This document shows, in pieces, positions 23,975 through 35,700 of a stretch of 64,000 nt of DNA. The notes beneath the pieces are model-generated. The model had not been told where the DNA came from, did not search any database, and worked only from the letters and a program-made list of their open reading frames with translations. The translations under genes were made by a program, and so were the position numbers. Position 1 is the stretch's first letter, and each line of letters starts with the position of its first letter. Source of the stretch: Polymyxa betae (Eukaryota > Endomyxa > Phytomyxea > Plasmodiophorida > Plasmodiophoridae); contig RBZT01000278.1 in assembly GCA_003693705.1 (NCBI GenBank), positions 1-64,000 on the forward strand. Direction: 5' to 3'.

Positions 23975-25828
23975 TTACACCTGCTGGAACATCTCCTCAA
24001 CAACACGCTGTCTGCGCTCATTGAAATTAAAACCGGCCTTGACCGCCATCTGTATTATACGTTGTGCGGTCTCGACCTGGTCCAGTACGGCACATAGACG
24101 TAGGAGTCGGAAAACAGTTCTGGGTAGTGGATTCTGACATGATGTGAATCTTTGAAAGATATTGAGAGCTTGTTCTAATTTGTGATGATTATTGAGAGAT
24201 TGAAGTGCAATAATTGATTTGATAACAACATCTAGATGATGTCGATCTTGAGCATTCTTATGTAAATGTTGATCTGGAGACATTCGTTGTACAATCTTGT
24301 ATAGAGCAGGACGATCTTGAACATGAATATATTGAAGATCATTAGGTAACATCCATCCTAATGCCAGATATGTTTTTATAACAATAGGAGCTGTTGCTTC
24401 ATCTGTACATGCATCATGATATCCAGCTTGTGACATCATCTCGATCTCTGATAGTATACAATCATATTGTTTACGTTCTAGATAATATCGTAATGGACGA
24501 CTGAATAGAAATCTAAAACAAAACTTTCATTCAGAGATGAGAATGCACAGTTTCAAAACCGCTGAGAATATAGAAGATATAGAGTTGGCAGTGGGTATGG
24601 AAATAATTAAATAAACAATATGAAAGATGATGTTGACTAACCTGAGCTCTGGTCTAAATTGATTACAGTATTGTTGTCTCCATAATAGAAGTGTGTTAAT
24701 ATCAGATTTGGATGGATTTAGACAATGATTACATATACGATGCCATATAGCACATGATATCTCAATACAATTGATCTTCATATTATTCAATACAGATTCA
24801 GTTACATATCTCCATTGTACATGTCGTAATCCAGATTCAATACAGATCAAATAATCGTGAACATCAACCTTTATATGATGTTGTTGATCTAAGATATCAA
24901 GGACAGCATTATGATTTCTAGCATGTGTATAGGCCCACATCAATCTTCGTCTTATTATATGTGTCATAATCTCATTATGTTCATCAATTACAAGATCATG
25001 TGGATGTCCATACCGGCCCATTCCAGCTTGGAAATATGTGATCATTTCAGGTGTTAGGCGACAGTTTCTCAGGGCACATTCCAATGCAGTCCAGGAACGA
25101 AGATCATCGTCCTCAATGGGATCCAACAGGTCGAATAGATGCAGCAAAGCACGACGTGAGAGCCGTCGCCGAGTCGTGCAGGACCATGAGATCCAGGCGC
25201 GGGCTTCAATTCGGTTGTGTACTTTGAGGATGGTGTCCTGTAATGCAGAACGTGGACATTGTTGAAGAGTAGCAATACGATCATATAATTTAGTAGCATC
25301 GTTGATGTGATTATGTGTAATGAGAGCTCGAATATTGATGGCTAATAATGTAGTATTAGGTGTATGTGGATGTATAATACGATCTAGTATATAATATATC
25401 TGTGTAGGTGTAGCAGCATTAGCTATCTGTATAATATCATATGGAAGAAGATCACGTTTATGTCCAACATCTGTCTCAATATATAACAGATTAATTATAT
25501 CTTCTGCTATATCACGCTGTCCATTATCAATTAAATCCTTCAGTATGAGACCAATATATCGAGATGGTATTCGAATACCATAGTGCAACATAGTATGAAA
25601 TTGATTACGAATTTCATAGGTCGGTATCATACCAGCACGATATCGTTGAAATAATACATCTAACCAGAGATGACGGGGTGGTATTCGACCAGATCGTAGA
25701 CTATTCTGAATGTGATCCCATTGCTGATCATGAAGTATATGATGTGAAGATATACATCGATATATAAGAGTATGGCTGAAGATGACAGCACGATAGATGT
25801 TGATCAATGGACGCAACGATCTCAACAT
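23975..25828 (-). CDS. PPR-like mitochondrial RNA-binding protein
   Basis: Two exons (24527-25828 and 23975 to about 24515) encode roughly 590 residues. The N-terminus (MLRSLRPLINIYRAVIF) is Arg-rich and lacks acidic residues, consistent with a mitochondrial presequence. The body is helical with degenerate PPR-type 35-residue repeats, for example NGQRDIAEDIINLLYIE, HNHINDATKLYDRIATL, ARNHNAVLDILDQQHHIKVD and VLDQVETAQRIIQMAVKAGF. It probably acts in processing, stability or translation of mitochondrial transcripts. I cannot assign an orthologue such as RPM2, PPR4 or PET309. Confidence 0.6.
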
Positions 25829-26117
25829 ATGATAAGATCATAATAACTATATTTGGTGTTATATCACGCATCCATATATAGATATCATACTCATATTGAT
25901 TTATATCATCTCTCAATATCATACAATATCAACAATATCAACTCACGACTTGCAACTTCCATTTCGGCTAAATGTGAAACAATGAATTCATTAGACGTAT
26001 TAGGAGAGTTCCCCATTGTGGCAATATTCAGCAAATTTTGATACTGATTTAAGCTGGATCTGACCCGGGATTAAATCACCAGATTCTGGCTCTAGAAAAA
26101 AAACCATTTAAATCTGG

Positions 26118-26906
26118 TTAAATAAGGATGTGAGATTTGATACCAGATTGATATGGGCTTAGATCAGTCTGCAAGCATCTTACTGCATCTCGATGTCGTC
26201 GAACTTTCATATCAACATTCATAATAGAATCCTGAACCATACCAATCTCTTTCACAAATCGTTCACTAACCTCCATAAGTTCTGTCATTCGTGGTCTTTG
26301 TTTATCGAATAAATGCAGCTCTTTCTTCAGATGTTGATTCACACGTCGAGCTAATCGAATCTGAGACAGCAGCGAGGATCGATCGCGATCGGCCCCAGTC
26401 TCATCACGATTAAGATCTGCTGAGTTCTGAGCAACATCAATCTTATTTAATTCCTAGAATATCGATATTAATAGAGAATGAGATGTATTCAGAACTGAAA
26501 CCTTTAAATCAGAACATAAATCTTCTGATACAGTGAGAATATTGGCTATAATACATAGTTAAAAATAATGAATAATACAAATATATCCATTCTATACCTA
26601 ATGTATACAGCTCCATTTTATCAAGATTTTTATCTAAACACTGAACAATAGTTTGATGAACGGTTTCTACCAGAGATACAATACGATCACGATCAATATC
26701 GGAAGGGGCTTCTTTCTTTAAGGCCAACTCCAGGGCATCAATGCCATCACTACACAACAGCATCAGAGCAAAGATCGAAGCCATTAAAACACAGATTAGT
26801 AGCACCAGAGATAGCTATGGGCACAGTTGTAGACATCGTCCATGATAGCGACTGGAGCTACCTCCAAGAATACATTTGCTGCATCAATAACTTGTTCTGG
26901 TATCAT
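26118..26906 (-). CDS. MIS12: MIS12-like kinetochore subunit (MIND/Mis12 complex)
   Basis: Exon 1 reads MIPEQVIDAANVFLEVAP, then IMDDVYNCAHSYL. Splicing across a short intron (about 26760-26806) gives YLCDGIDALELALKKE. The pattern DDVYN-x4-Y-x2-DG-DALE-x3-L is the conserved first helix of Mis12. Later exons are coiled coil (RRVNQHLKKELHLFDKQRPR, then MTELMEVSERFVKE), ending near DLSPYQSG. Total length is about 200-230 residues, as in fungal Mis12/Mtw1. The complex links CENP-C at the inner kinetochore to KNL1 and NDC80. The start at 26906 is chosen because the leader then has normal Mis12 length. A multi-exon gene structure is certain but exact boundaries are approximate. Confidence 0.68.
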
Positions 26907-27035
26907 CACAACTCTTTTAATGTAATAGCCACAGCTGCCAACCGGAGCACTATTTAAATCTTCACCTGTAAAAAAACAGGGCAAAGTTTCGCACTTTTCT
27001 GTATTTTCAATTGCACCAGTGCAATAAACTTGCAC

Positions 27036-27452
27036 TTTCCGCGCACTTTAACACGGACTTTACCATGGCACAGTTGACGATAAACTTTTGCGCGGTTAAC
27101 TCGGCGTCATCAAACTCCAATCTCCAGTGATCTGATACATGAAACCAGGTGGATAATTTCAGTACCACAAATTCTCTAATCATTGCTTCGTCGATCTCTC
27201 GAGAGCCATCACATGCTTTTGGGTTCGTTCACAATCAATAATATGTTTCAGAGAGTGGGTACCTACAATTGTTGCTTCCCAGCTCACACCATAATAATTC
27301 ACATTGATATCAGTTCTTTAGCAAATGGTATATTAACCATGATGCTGGACCGATTACAAATAAGCCAAATTTCGACTTGTGTAAAATACACAAATAACAT
27401 CAGCATTACTGTGCATTAGTTTACACATAATCAACGTGAAGTCTATAATAGT
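27036..27452. other. Intergenic region between MIS12 and HDDC2
   Basis: About 420 bp. The first 90 bp contain several gcact/cgcgcac words, giving a locally higher GC content, and the rest is AT-rich. Only short, unconvincing ORFs are present. It should hold the MIS12 promoter. Confidence 0.4.
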
Positions 27453-28338
27453 TCATTGAGATGAAATAGAATCCGAACCGTCTCGCTTCAGCCTTTCGCG
27501 TCTTTTCATAAGACAATTAGCCAAATCTTTAATTGTCTGGCTATTAAGACGATGTAAAGTTGACTCATAGAATCGGCTGAGATCTAGACCCTGATCACGT
27601 TCATATTCGAAAGCCTGTAATGATATAATCAGCAATACACAGATTGGATTATCAGTAATAGAAACAAGAAAATATAATCACCAATACTGAATACATTGAA
27701 TTAAGATAATGATAGAATAATGCAATAATATACTTGAATTAACATCTCAATTTTGTCAACATCTTTGACATATTTCGCCTCTGCTGTTTCTGCCTGTTCA
27801 TACCTAAACGTAGAAATGAGAAACATGGAGACATAGACCTCAAAGACTATAAAATACTCATTCCAGAGCTGCCTAATCCGATCCTGTACAGGCCCATCCA
27901 GATCAGCTAACATTTGATCCAGAGCTTGACTTTCCATCATGTGTTTGTCATGCTTTGATATTCCAGAATCTGGTGTTAAATCTCCTATTATAGCTTCTGC
28001 CATATCATGAACAATACTTAACTGAACACACTGTATAACCAATACCACATAATCAGACATTTGCTAAGTTACATAATAGAACAAACAAATTATTGTGAAC
28101 AGATGAAGACCCGAATATCTCTCAGTTATGAACAAAGCATGGAATTGTGAAATCAATAGACCTTATTGAAGTCGATTTGGTCATTTTGTATGATAAGACT
28201 GAGAATTGCCATTCGATGCATATGATCAGATATAGATTCAGGTAGATTAACATGAGACTGAACCCATCCAGTCCTCTTTGTAGTTTTCAGACGACCACAT
28301 GTTAACAGAAATTCCAATATCTTATCTGAATTAGGCAT
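27453..28338 (-). CDS. HDDC2: HD-domain nucleotidase HDDC2 (YfbR/Ygk1 type)
   Basis: Four exons on the minus strand encode a metal-dependent HD-domain protein of about 195 residues, homologous to human HDDC2 and yeast YGL101W, which dephosphorylate deoxyribonucleoside 5'-monophosphates. Motifs are LKTTKRTGWVQSHV, then ESISDHMHRMAIL (first His), LSIVHDMAEAIIGDLTPDSG (the HD pair), KYVKDVDKIEMLIQAFEYE and DLSRFYEST. Introns fall after NKVY, after LWNEY, and in the middle of the LIQ-AFEYE junction. The start at 28338 gives MPNSDKILEFLLTCGRLK, the expected N-terminus. Confidence 0.9.
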
Positions 28339-28506
28339 TTAATTGTTTCGCAATCTATCAATCTGTCTATCTATCTAGGTATCTATATTCCCAACTACAA
28401 TCTCATCACAACAAAACCATGAAATTATTTACAGAATCCATTTTACTTTTTTTAAATCACTAATATTATGCATGATGAAATGGGAATACTTTTACTCGAG
28501 ATGTAA

Positions 28507-29520
28507 TCATAGATCGGTATGTTCAGGTTCAATAAGAGGAATAATATGACATCCAAGTAAACCTCGTCCTGACCAATTTCTTGGTGTTAATACCAATGTA
28601 ATCGGATCAGGAGATGAATCTCGACGAATTACAACAGCAAATGGACGGTTTTCGCTGCGACGAACCAGATCAGCTATAGAATCAAGAGCACGTCTTGCTC
28701 CTGTCATTGTTAAGATCACAGTGCCAAATTTTAGAATGATATCAGCAGGGCGAAGTCCAGCATCATATGCTGGTGATCCATGTTCAACCGAATTAACACG
28801 ACAGAATCCGATTAGAGCTGGACCTTCAGCTATCCCATTATCAATACTGTATTGACCAGCTTCAACAACAGCTGCAGCTGGATATTCAGGATCAATTCGA
28901 TTATGTTCTGATGTGATCGAGATCGGGGTCACATTCCCTATATTATATTCTTATTGGACCAATTAACACCCCATATACAAATAATATAAACCTGTCTCTT
29001 TTTGAACTCGAATTAATTCATGATATTCATTAAGAATCTCTCCTAACCGGGCCATCACCTGTTTAATATTCGATTATTCGTTTTCTTATCATAAAGGGAA
29101 CGAGTGAATGGCTTAATTACGAACAAGTTTGAAAATCATTAAACTACTTGATTAAACAATAACGTGGTTAATCTGCAGTCAAAAAATTGATAATATGATT
29201 GAAGAGCAAAACAGCGAAATCTGCTACAATTGGATAAAGGTGTATACGATAAGATAATTTCCCATACTAACAATATATACCTTTTTATGATCGTTTATAG
29301 CAGAACGCATAGAGCTAGCATGAATTCGAGCTCCATGATGATCAACACCAACCTTTGGGAATCCATCATGATCAATAAGCTGTAATGGTATCTGTGTAGG
29401 ATCTAAACCCTGATTAATAAGCCATGACTGATCCGACTCAATCTGTAGCTCAAGATCATGCTTTCGAGCCTGTAAATCATTAAGCTCTGCTCGAAGCTGT
29501 AAAAGACCATTATCTGTCAT
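28507..29520 (-). CDS. PSMD9: 26S proteasome assembly chaperone PSMD9 / Nas2 (p27), PDZ domain
   Basis: Exon 1 encodes a coiled-coil helix pair (LRAELNDLQARKHDLELQ) and the conserved GFPKVGVDHHGARIHASSMR, then IND. Middle exons give VMARLGEILNEYHELIRVQ. The last large exon holds a PDZ domain: VNSVEHGSPAYDAGLRPADI followed by ILKFGT, and a C-terminal RGLLGCHIIP. This is the usual layout of PSMD9/Nas2, which escorts Rpt5 during proteasome base assembly. The gene starts at 29520 and is divergent from NELF-B, 289 bp away, so a shared bidirectional promoter is likely. Confidence 0.92.
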
Positions 29521-29808
29521 TTCTCCAATCTCTTTCTATCACCTAACGCAATAATATTAGATTTAGATAACGCAATACGGTAGTAATATAATCATATCTT
29601 TTATATCAAGATAATATTCAAGTTCGGAATCAAAAATTATTAAATATAACTGATTCTGACATCAATAGCCTATAATATTATAATATTATAAACATTTCGA
29701 AGTTTGCATAAAATTGCCCGACTGAAGAATAAATAAAACACGTTTAATCGCAATCATTTACTTTAATGCGCCATTAGCCCGTTATTATCACCGATTTAGA
29801 AGTCGGTT

Positions 29809-32556
29809 ATGGAGACAGATACCAGAGATGGAATAGATCAAGACTTGATCATTGATGATGGTGATGATCAGCATGAGCTTGGTATAAAGGTCTGTGCAGC
29901 ATATTTGCAAGCACCCAGATCTATATTAATTGAATATTCAGGGACAGCAACGAATTCGAAAGATGTTATCACAGCATAATCCAGTTAATGTTATACATGA
30001 ATTTCAAGGTTATTATTACTGAACTGTTTTATACATATTTATTATCTCAATACTTTATCATATTTCATATATCATCAGCTTTTGTTCAATTCTTACATAA
30101 TGTTAACATATATTGGCTCTGAACGAAATTCCTTGATGGCTGAATAGCATTGAATTTTGTAGATCGTAATGGCCTTCACTTCGCTAATACAGATGCTGTA
30201 TTGAAATTTCTCGATCTTCTGGGATTTAGTCGTTGCAATGTCTATTCATCTTTAAACGAGAAATTACTGGTCTGCTGAAATATTTGTATTTTTACTGGTG
30301 AAATCTTTCTGAGATTATGTGATCGTTCAGCGACATTTTCATGAAAAATTAAAGAAGGCAACCCCCGAACAGATCCAGACGCTATTACGTTCATCATTTC
30401 GATATATTCGTGCTCATGGTCTAAGTCAGATTCCAATATGGATTCTATCAGAGATTGAAACAATACCAAGATCATGTCTTGATCAATTAGCACAACATTC
30501 ATCTCTGCTTGAAGTAAGAGCTTAATAGATGTGAATATTGTCTCTTACTAATATGTATGTAGACATTACCATTAAATATTGTACGACAAATATGGGCTGC
30601 ATATCCAAATATATTTATAAGCAAGCTATCGGATCTATTTAATTCATATATTAATGATCCAAATAGAGTTATGACATATCAAGCTTATTATTCACATGTT
30701 CCCCATGTACGTATTTAGGGTTTGTTAGGGTTTAGGGTTTATGGATCTTGTATAGGCCGTATCTGATCGTCGTTCCTGTGATACAATTCTACAAGAGCTC
30801 GTTAATTGGATTGGAACTTCATTCCCTCTATATGAGATTTGCTTACGAACAATTCGTGATAGATTTGGTGCCACCAATCATTATGGGTTTGTGTGACATT
30901 GCAGGATTCAATTCACACAAAATGTAATGATGTCTGTTCAGATATTGTGTATTAAGAATGGAGTTATTAATGTCATTACATGATATGGGTCGTGCTAATA
31001 TTGTAGCATTAGATCCAATACATCAATTAACTTGGTGTCTCAATGCTGCATCTCGTGAAAAATCTATTGACGGTCTCTCTCTCGTCCATATCAAATAATT
31101 ACAAGTTTTTAGTTTCACCTTCGTTTGAGACTCGTTGTTGTTGAACTTCTGTTTGGAATATCAACGAATAACCTTTTTTTCAATTGGGATGTAGAATCTT
31201 CAAAGAACCAGGTCGCTGATCGTCAACTTTAGGTCGTTTAATGAGTGAGTTCACGACACAATACACACAGCTAAAAGAAGGCGGCGATATCGTCCCTGAT
31301 GTAATCTTGTGCTTGTCCCTTCCAGATCATTGTTGTGTTGATTTAATTGCCTGCAGAGCGGTGAGCTTGCTCCCGAGATGATTGCTCAATTACAAGATTT
31401 ATCAATGGTGGTGGCACATCCTTTTATTACCAACGTACTTCTACGTTCTATCGAGGCGAATTTACGTGCGATCTGCATCATCATAATATTGACAATGTCT
31501 GAATTGGATTCAGTTCGTATTGTTCGTGCTGCTGAGGACGATCAACTTCCAAAGGATAATGAACAACTTCGTGTTCTGACACAGACACTCTACATCGGTT
31601 GCAATGTTCGCAAACTGCTCCGTGCTCGTCGTCAATTCAAACTACCGAAATGTCCCCATAGTAAGCAGAGTGACCTGGGGGCCAGCACGGATTCTAATCT
31701 CAGTGAAACAGCTGTCTTTCGGAAACTGTACCCGTTGTTGGGCGTTCTCACTCTCAATTGTTTCGGAGTCGATGATGTCGCTGATAGTCTCATCAATATT
31801 CTTTTGAATGACAAAGGCCAGATTGGTCTCTGCATCGTGATGGCTTTCACTACCAGGTTAGATGTCCGACTTCAGTTTTTAAATCTGTAAAACGTCTACA
31901 GCTATCTTTCGAATTACGAGTATGATCGCGCATCGATTCTGTTTAGCGTTTTGGGGCGGGTCGATGCTTCGGCTATATCAACTGCACCTTTATCGCCATT
32001 CAATCGGTTTATCGCAACCATTATGACTTCCATGACGCTGGACGCCCGCCACCGCTCTCAGCTGACTTCCAATGCGGCATTCCGAAAACGGTTCTTCGTC
32101 TCTTTTCTGTTCCCCATTGCGAAAGGGTTTGAGGTTGGTTTCAAGCATTGTCCTAACTATTTGGTGATTATAATCGCAGCAAGTAAAAACGCAATGCTTT
32201 GACTTGATTTCGTCAATATCAAACGCAATACCTATTTGTGATCTCGCTGGTTATCTGATTTCATTGGATTCTGAATCAAGTAATGGAATCACGAAAATCT
32301 AATAACAACATTCATTGTTACATTAATATTTATTGCAGACGAAGTACATCAGCAGTTACTGGCGGAGGTTACCGGTCTTGCAGATGCAATTGAAATGAGG
32401 CGATCGCAACATTCCAACGACGAATTGGTATTGATCAATGATCAGGTAGGGTTGTTAATTTAACTTGGATTTACATTCTAATGTGATATGCAGCAAATCG
32501 AATCGAGATCTGAAATTGTTCCAGAACCGGAAGAAGCGTCGACGTCAGCGGAATGA
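29809..32556 (+). CDS. NELFB: Negative elongation factor B (NELF-B / COBRA1) homologue
   Basis: Multi-exon gene. Exon 1 (29809 to about 29889) gives an acidic leader and splices to RKMLSQHNPVNVIHEFQ, then DRNGLHFANTDAVLKFLDLL. Following exons give FHEKLKKATPEQIQTLLRSS, IPRSCLDQLAQHSSLLE, IVRQIWAAYPNIF and SFPLYEICLRTIRDRFG. They continue with MELLMSLHDMGRANIVALDP, WCLNAASREKSIDG and QLQDLSMVVAHPFITNVLL. These match NELF-B in order across its length. NELF-B pairs with NELF-C/D and NELF-E in the complex that stabilises promoter-proximal paused RNA polymerase II. The final exon ends in EEASTSAE at 32556. One intron (30711-30755) contains TTAGGG-type repeats. NELF is absent from yeasts, so its presence here is notable. 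Confidence 0.8.
30713..30741 (+). repeat. Telomere-like repeats inside a NELF-B intron
   Basis: ttagggtttgttagggtt and the following tagggttt give three TTAGGGTTT-type units, forming most of a 45-nt intron that joins VPH to AVSDRRS. This may be chance enrichment or a remnant of telomeric sequence insertion. Confidence 0.55.
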
Positions 32557-32734
32557 GCTGATGCTGTATGTTGTTGTTCCATTTTATATTCGCAAATGTA
32601 ATAAATATATTTAGGTTTTATCTTAAACACGTGCTACCGCACTCTAGATCTAGGTGGTTGTGGCCACAGTGTCATGTCTTCATCCGGCTCGTCCTTTCGT
32701 TCAATTCCATTAACAACAGTAGCAAGCAATACCG

Positions 32735-35700
32735 CTATCTTGTGCATACCTCAGAGGAGCGATATTTGTCAAGCTTTTCGAAGCGATGGAGTCTGGTTCG
32801 CGAGTTCCATTTCGAAAAAGATAGACCCAGTAATCGGAGACGTCGCCATTTAAGGCAGACATGCAGTTCCTGACTATCAAGCAGTCTTATTTCGAATGAA
32901 TTCCGATATAGCAGCCGATACCTTTCAGCAGATAGAATTGCCCATTGACGAAGGACAATAACCATCCGTTTGGCCACGAGTGAGATGTAAAACCTGTAGG
33001 CTGTTTGTCGATAGACTACGAGCAGCCTCCATGCGATGAAATACGGCTTACGACGATGTTCGCTGAAGAATCGCTGCACTTCCTAGTAGGCAACGTATCA
33101 GGGGATGAAGCAAACTCGCAGTGATTTGTAGAAATTACAAGTCGATTTCTCCAGAGTATTTTGGCGCGAGAATATGATGCCCAAAATGTTGTTAGCTTTT
33201 TCAACAGATATAACCGATGGAATGCATCGCTACGTCGTAATTGCAATAACATGCCTTGCTTATTGAGCTCCACATTGAACTGCAAAGCTCCTAAACAATG
33301 AAATCTTAGCACGGAAACGTTCCATCGAACAGGCAATCGACGCTCTTACGTATGGAATATTTTAGCTGTGTCTTGTGGAAGTGTTGCTCGGCAAAGGTCA
33401 TCATTTCAATGTTCTGAACCGCAAGTGTGTTCCAAGTTCTTGTAATCTTGATCATCCTGCATTTAACTGCACGATCAGCAAAATCTAACGCCAAATATTC
33501 TGGAATTCAATGTTACTAAAAAACATTGGCTGCATCTTCAAAATTCCACCTAAACGTTGAAGATTGCTCCATACTAAGCGCCACCGTCGGAATCGGGACA
33601 CGATAATGAGTACATTGTTCATTCTAACGGCCAAAAACCATCTACGTAACTGATACCAAGCTGTCCAGTACCGGCTCCGAATACGATTTTGCGAATATGC
33701 CTAGATTAAGAAATAAGCAAACGATAGTACCGGAAAATTCGAGCGCAAAGGAGATACCTTTGTAAAAAGGAGCTGGAACCAGGCTCGAAAGTATCGCCCA
33801 AGACGGATTACGTGCATCTTCTAGAAATAATTAACGGCAAATCTTTTGAGTACAAGCCTCCATACATGCACCAAAAATCCCATTCGCCAATGTTCGATTT
33901 TGCCTTGTTCAACAACGTCGCGCCAAAGCATGAAACAATTCCGATACAGAACGAATCGTGCCTGACGCCGCGTCAAAATTTGACGTGTGATATTTCGCCA
34001 GTCGTTGTAGATTCGGCTTAGAGTATTTCCACGTTGCAATGAACCCAAAACACGTTCGGCCGCTCGTTGCGATTTTGCCAAAATTGCATGCACGCGCAGC
34101 ACTTTGAGACCACGCTCTCGTTTGCCATTTTCAATTTGTCGAACAACACAGCGTCCTTTATAAACAACCCTCATGTCAGACATATATCGTCGTACCAGCC
34201 GCCTCCGTATCATATTGATTGCATACGAAATAAAATGCTGCCAATCAATAAGTATACCATTGAATTGTTGGAAATTTGTCACATACCTGATAATAACCTT
34301 GAAATCGAATGCAATGTACCGCCCACCGGATGGCCAGATTATTGTAAGCACCGCAAACACGAGAAATCAAATCTCGGTATCGCGATCGAGTTAGACATTG
34401 TTCGGTCCAGACCGCGAGTGACTCAGATACCAAGCGGTGATGACGTCGAACGTAAATAGTTGCAAGCGAACGTTTAACGTCATCTACGACACATCGCCAT
34501 CCTTCGAATAACGTACGAAGCAGTTTACGTTGAAGACAGCGTAAGCGGGCCTCGATACTCCAGTCTAGGAAGTATCGTCGGATCATAACATTTCTGGTTC
34601 AAAATTAGTGTTGCAAAGTAAGTTGATAGCTACTAGACTATACTTATGGAATCTCGACGCACTCATGATGTTGTACCATTGACAAAAGATGCTCTGGAGC
34701 ATCGATACATAACGTTTGAGGATTAATCTGCCAGTTTTATGAGCGACAGAGCGTTGCCGTTCAAGAGCGCATCGCCACAGGTACAAATATCGCCGCTGTT
34801 GTGATAGCACAATCCTAAACGTGATATTCTGGTAGCGCCAGACATGATGGAGGGCGTACTGCCATTCACGAAGCCAATATCGTAGACGACTCTATCAGCG
34901 GATTATTGATACCGACGAACACACAGGTCAACATCATACCGGCAAATACTTTAGACCACGAGTAATACAAGCCCATCGTTTGAATGAAGACTTCACGTGC
35001 GATCGATTCGATAGCTTTAACATTGATCTGACACAATTTCTTTTCCGCAAGCAAAAACACCATTTCTGGAAAACAAATCGGCAAATATTGGTGGTTAACA
35101 TTTTGGTGATCATTCGCAATCGACAATGTCGAAATAACATCAGGGTTGAATATCGAAGGAGACGATGTCGCTCAAGTACGAAATGACGATTTGTAGCGAC
35201 TTTCTCAGCACGTTTGCAAGAAAGACGTCGACGCCATATTCGTAACAGGGTCGAGCATATCCGATTCTGTTCCTGGGTCTGCCATCGTGAGCGAACTACG
35301 ATGGACACCGATTGAAGACAAAGAAAACGTTTGGTAACCGCTGACCAAGCACGAAATGAATTCAGCAAAGTTGAATGGATATCAGAACGAAGTTGCAGTA
35401 AAGCAGAGCGCCATCTAATCAAGACCGTTCGAAGACGTCGCGCGGCAAATGTCGCCGCAAAAACAACACGAATTCGCGAAAGGCGGCGCTTCCGTGTTGT
35501 AATGCTTTTCCAGAAGAGCACAGAACCCCGGATTTGGAAGGCGTCTCTTAGATATCTGGATCGAACAGCAACGTGAACGCGGCGGCGCCAATATTGAAAC
35601 AAACGAAAGCACGATTTGAGCAGAATTCTGTTGCTCAACGAACTGCAGAAATTAATCAGAAAAAGCATCAGAACATTGACTACACACGTACTCAGATTTT

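Noticed and set aside
27183-27419. 78-codon plus-strand ORF between MIS12 and HDDC2
   Set aside because: Composition is random-like, it has no motif, and it lies in an AT-rich spacer.
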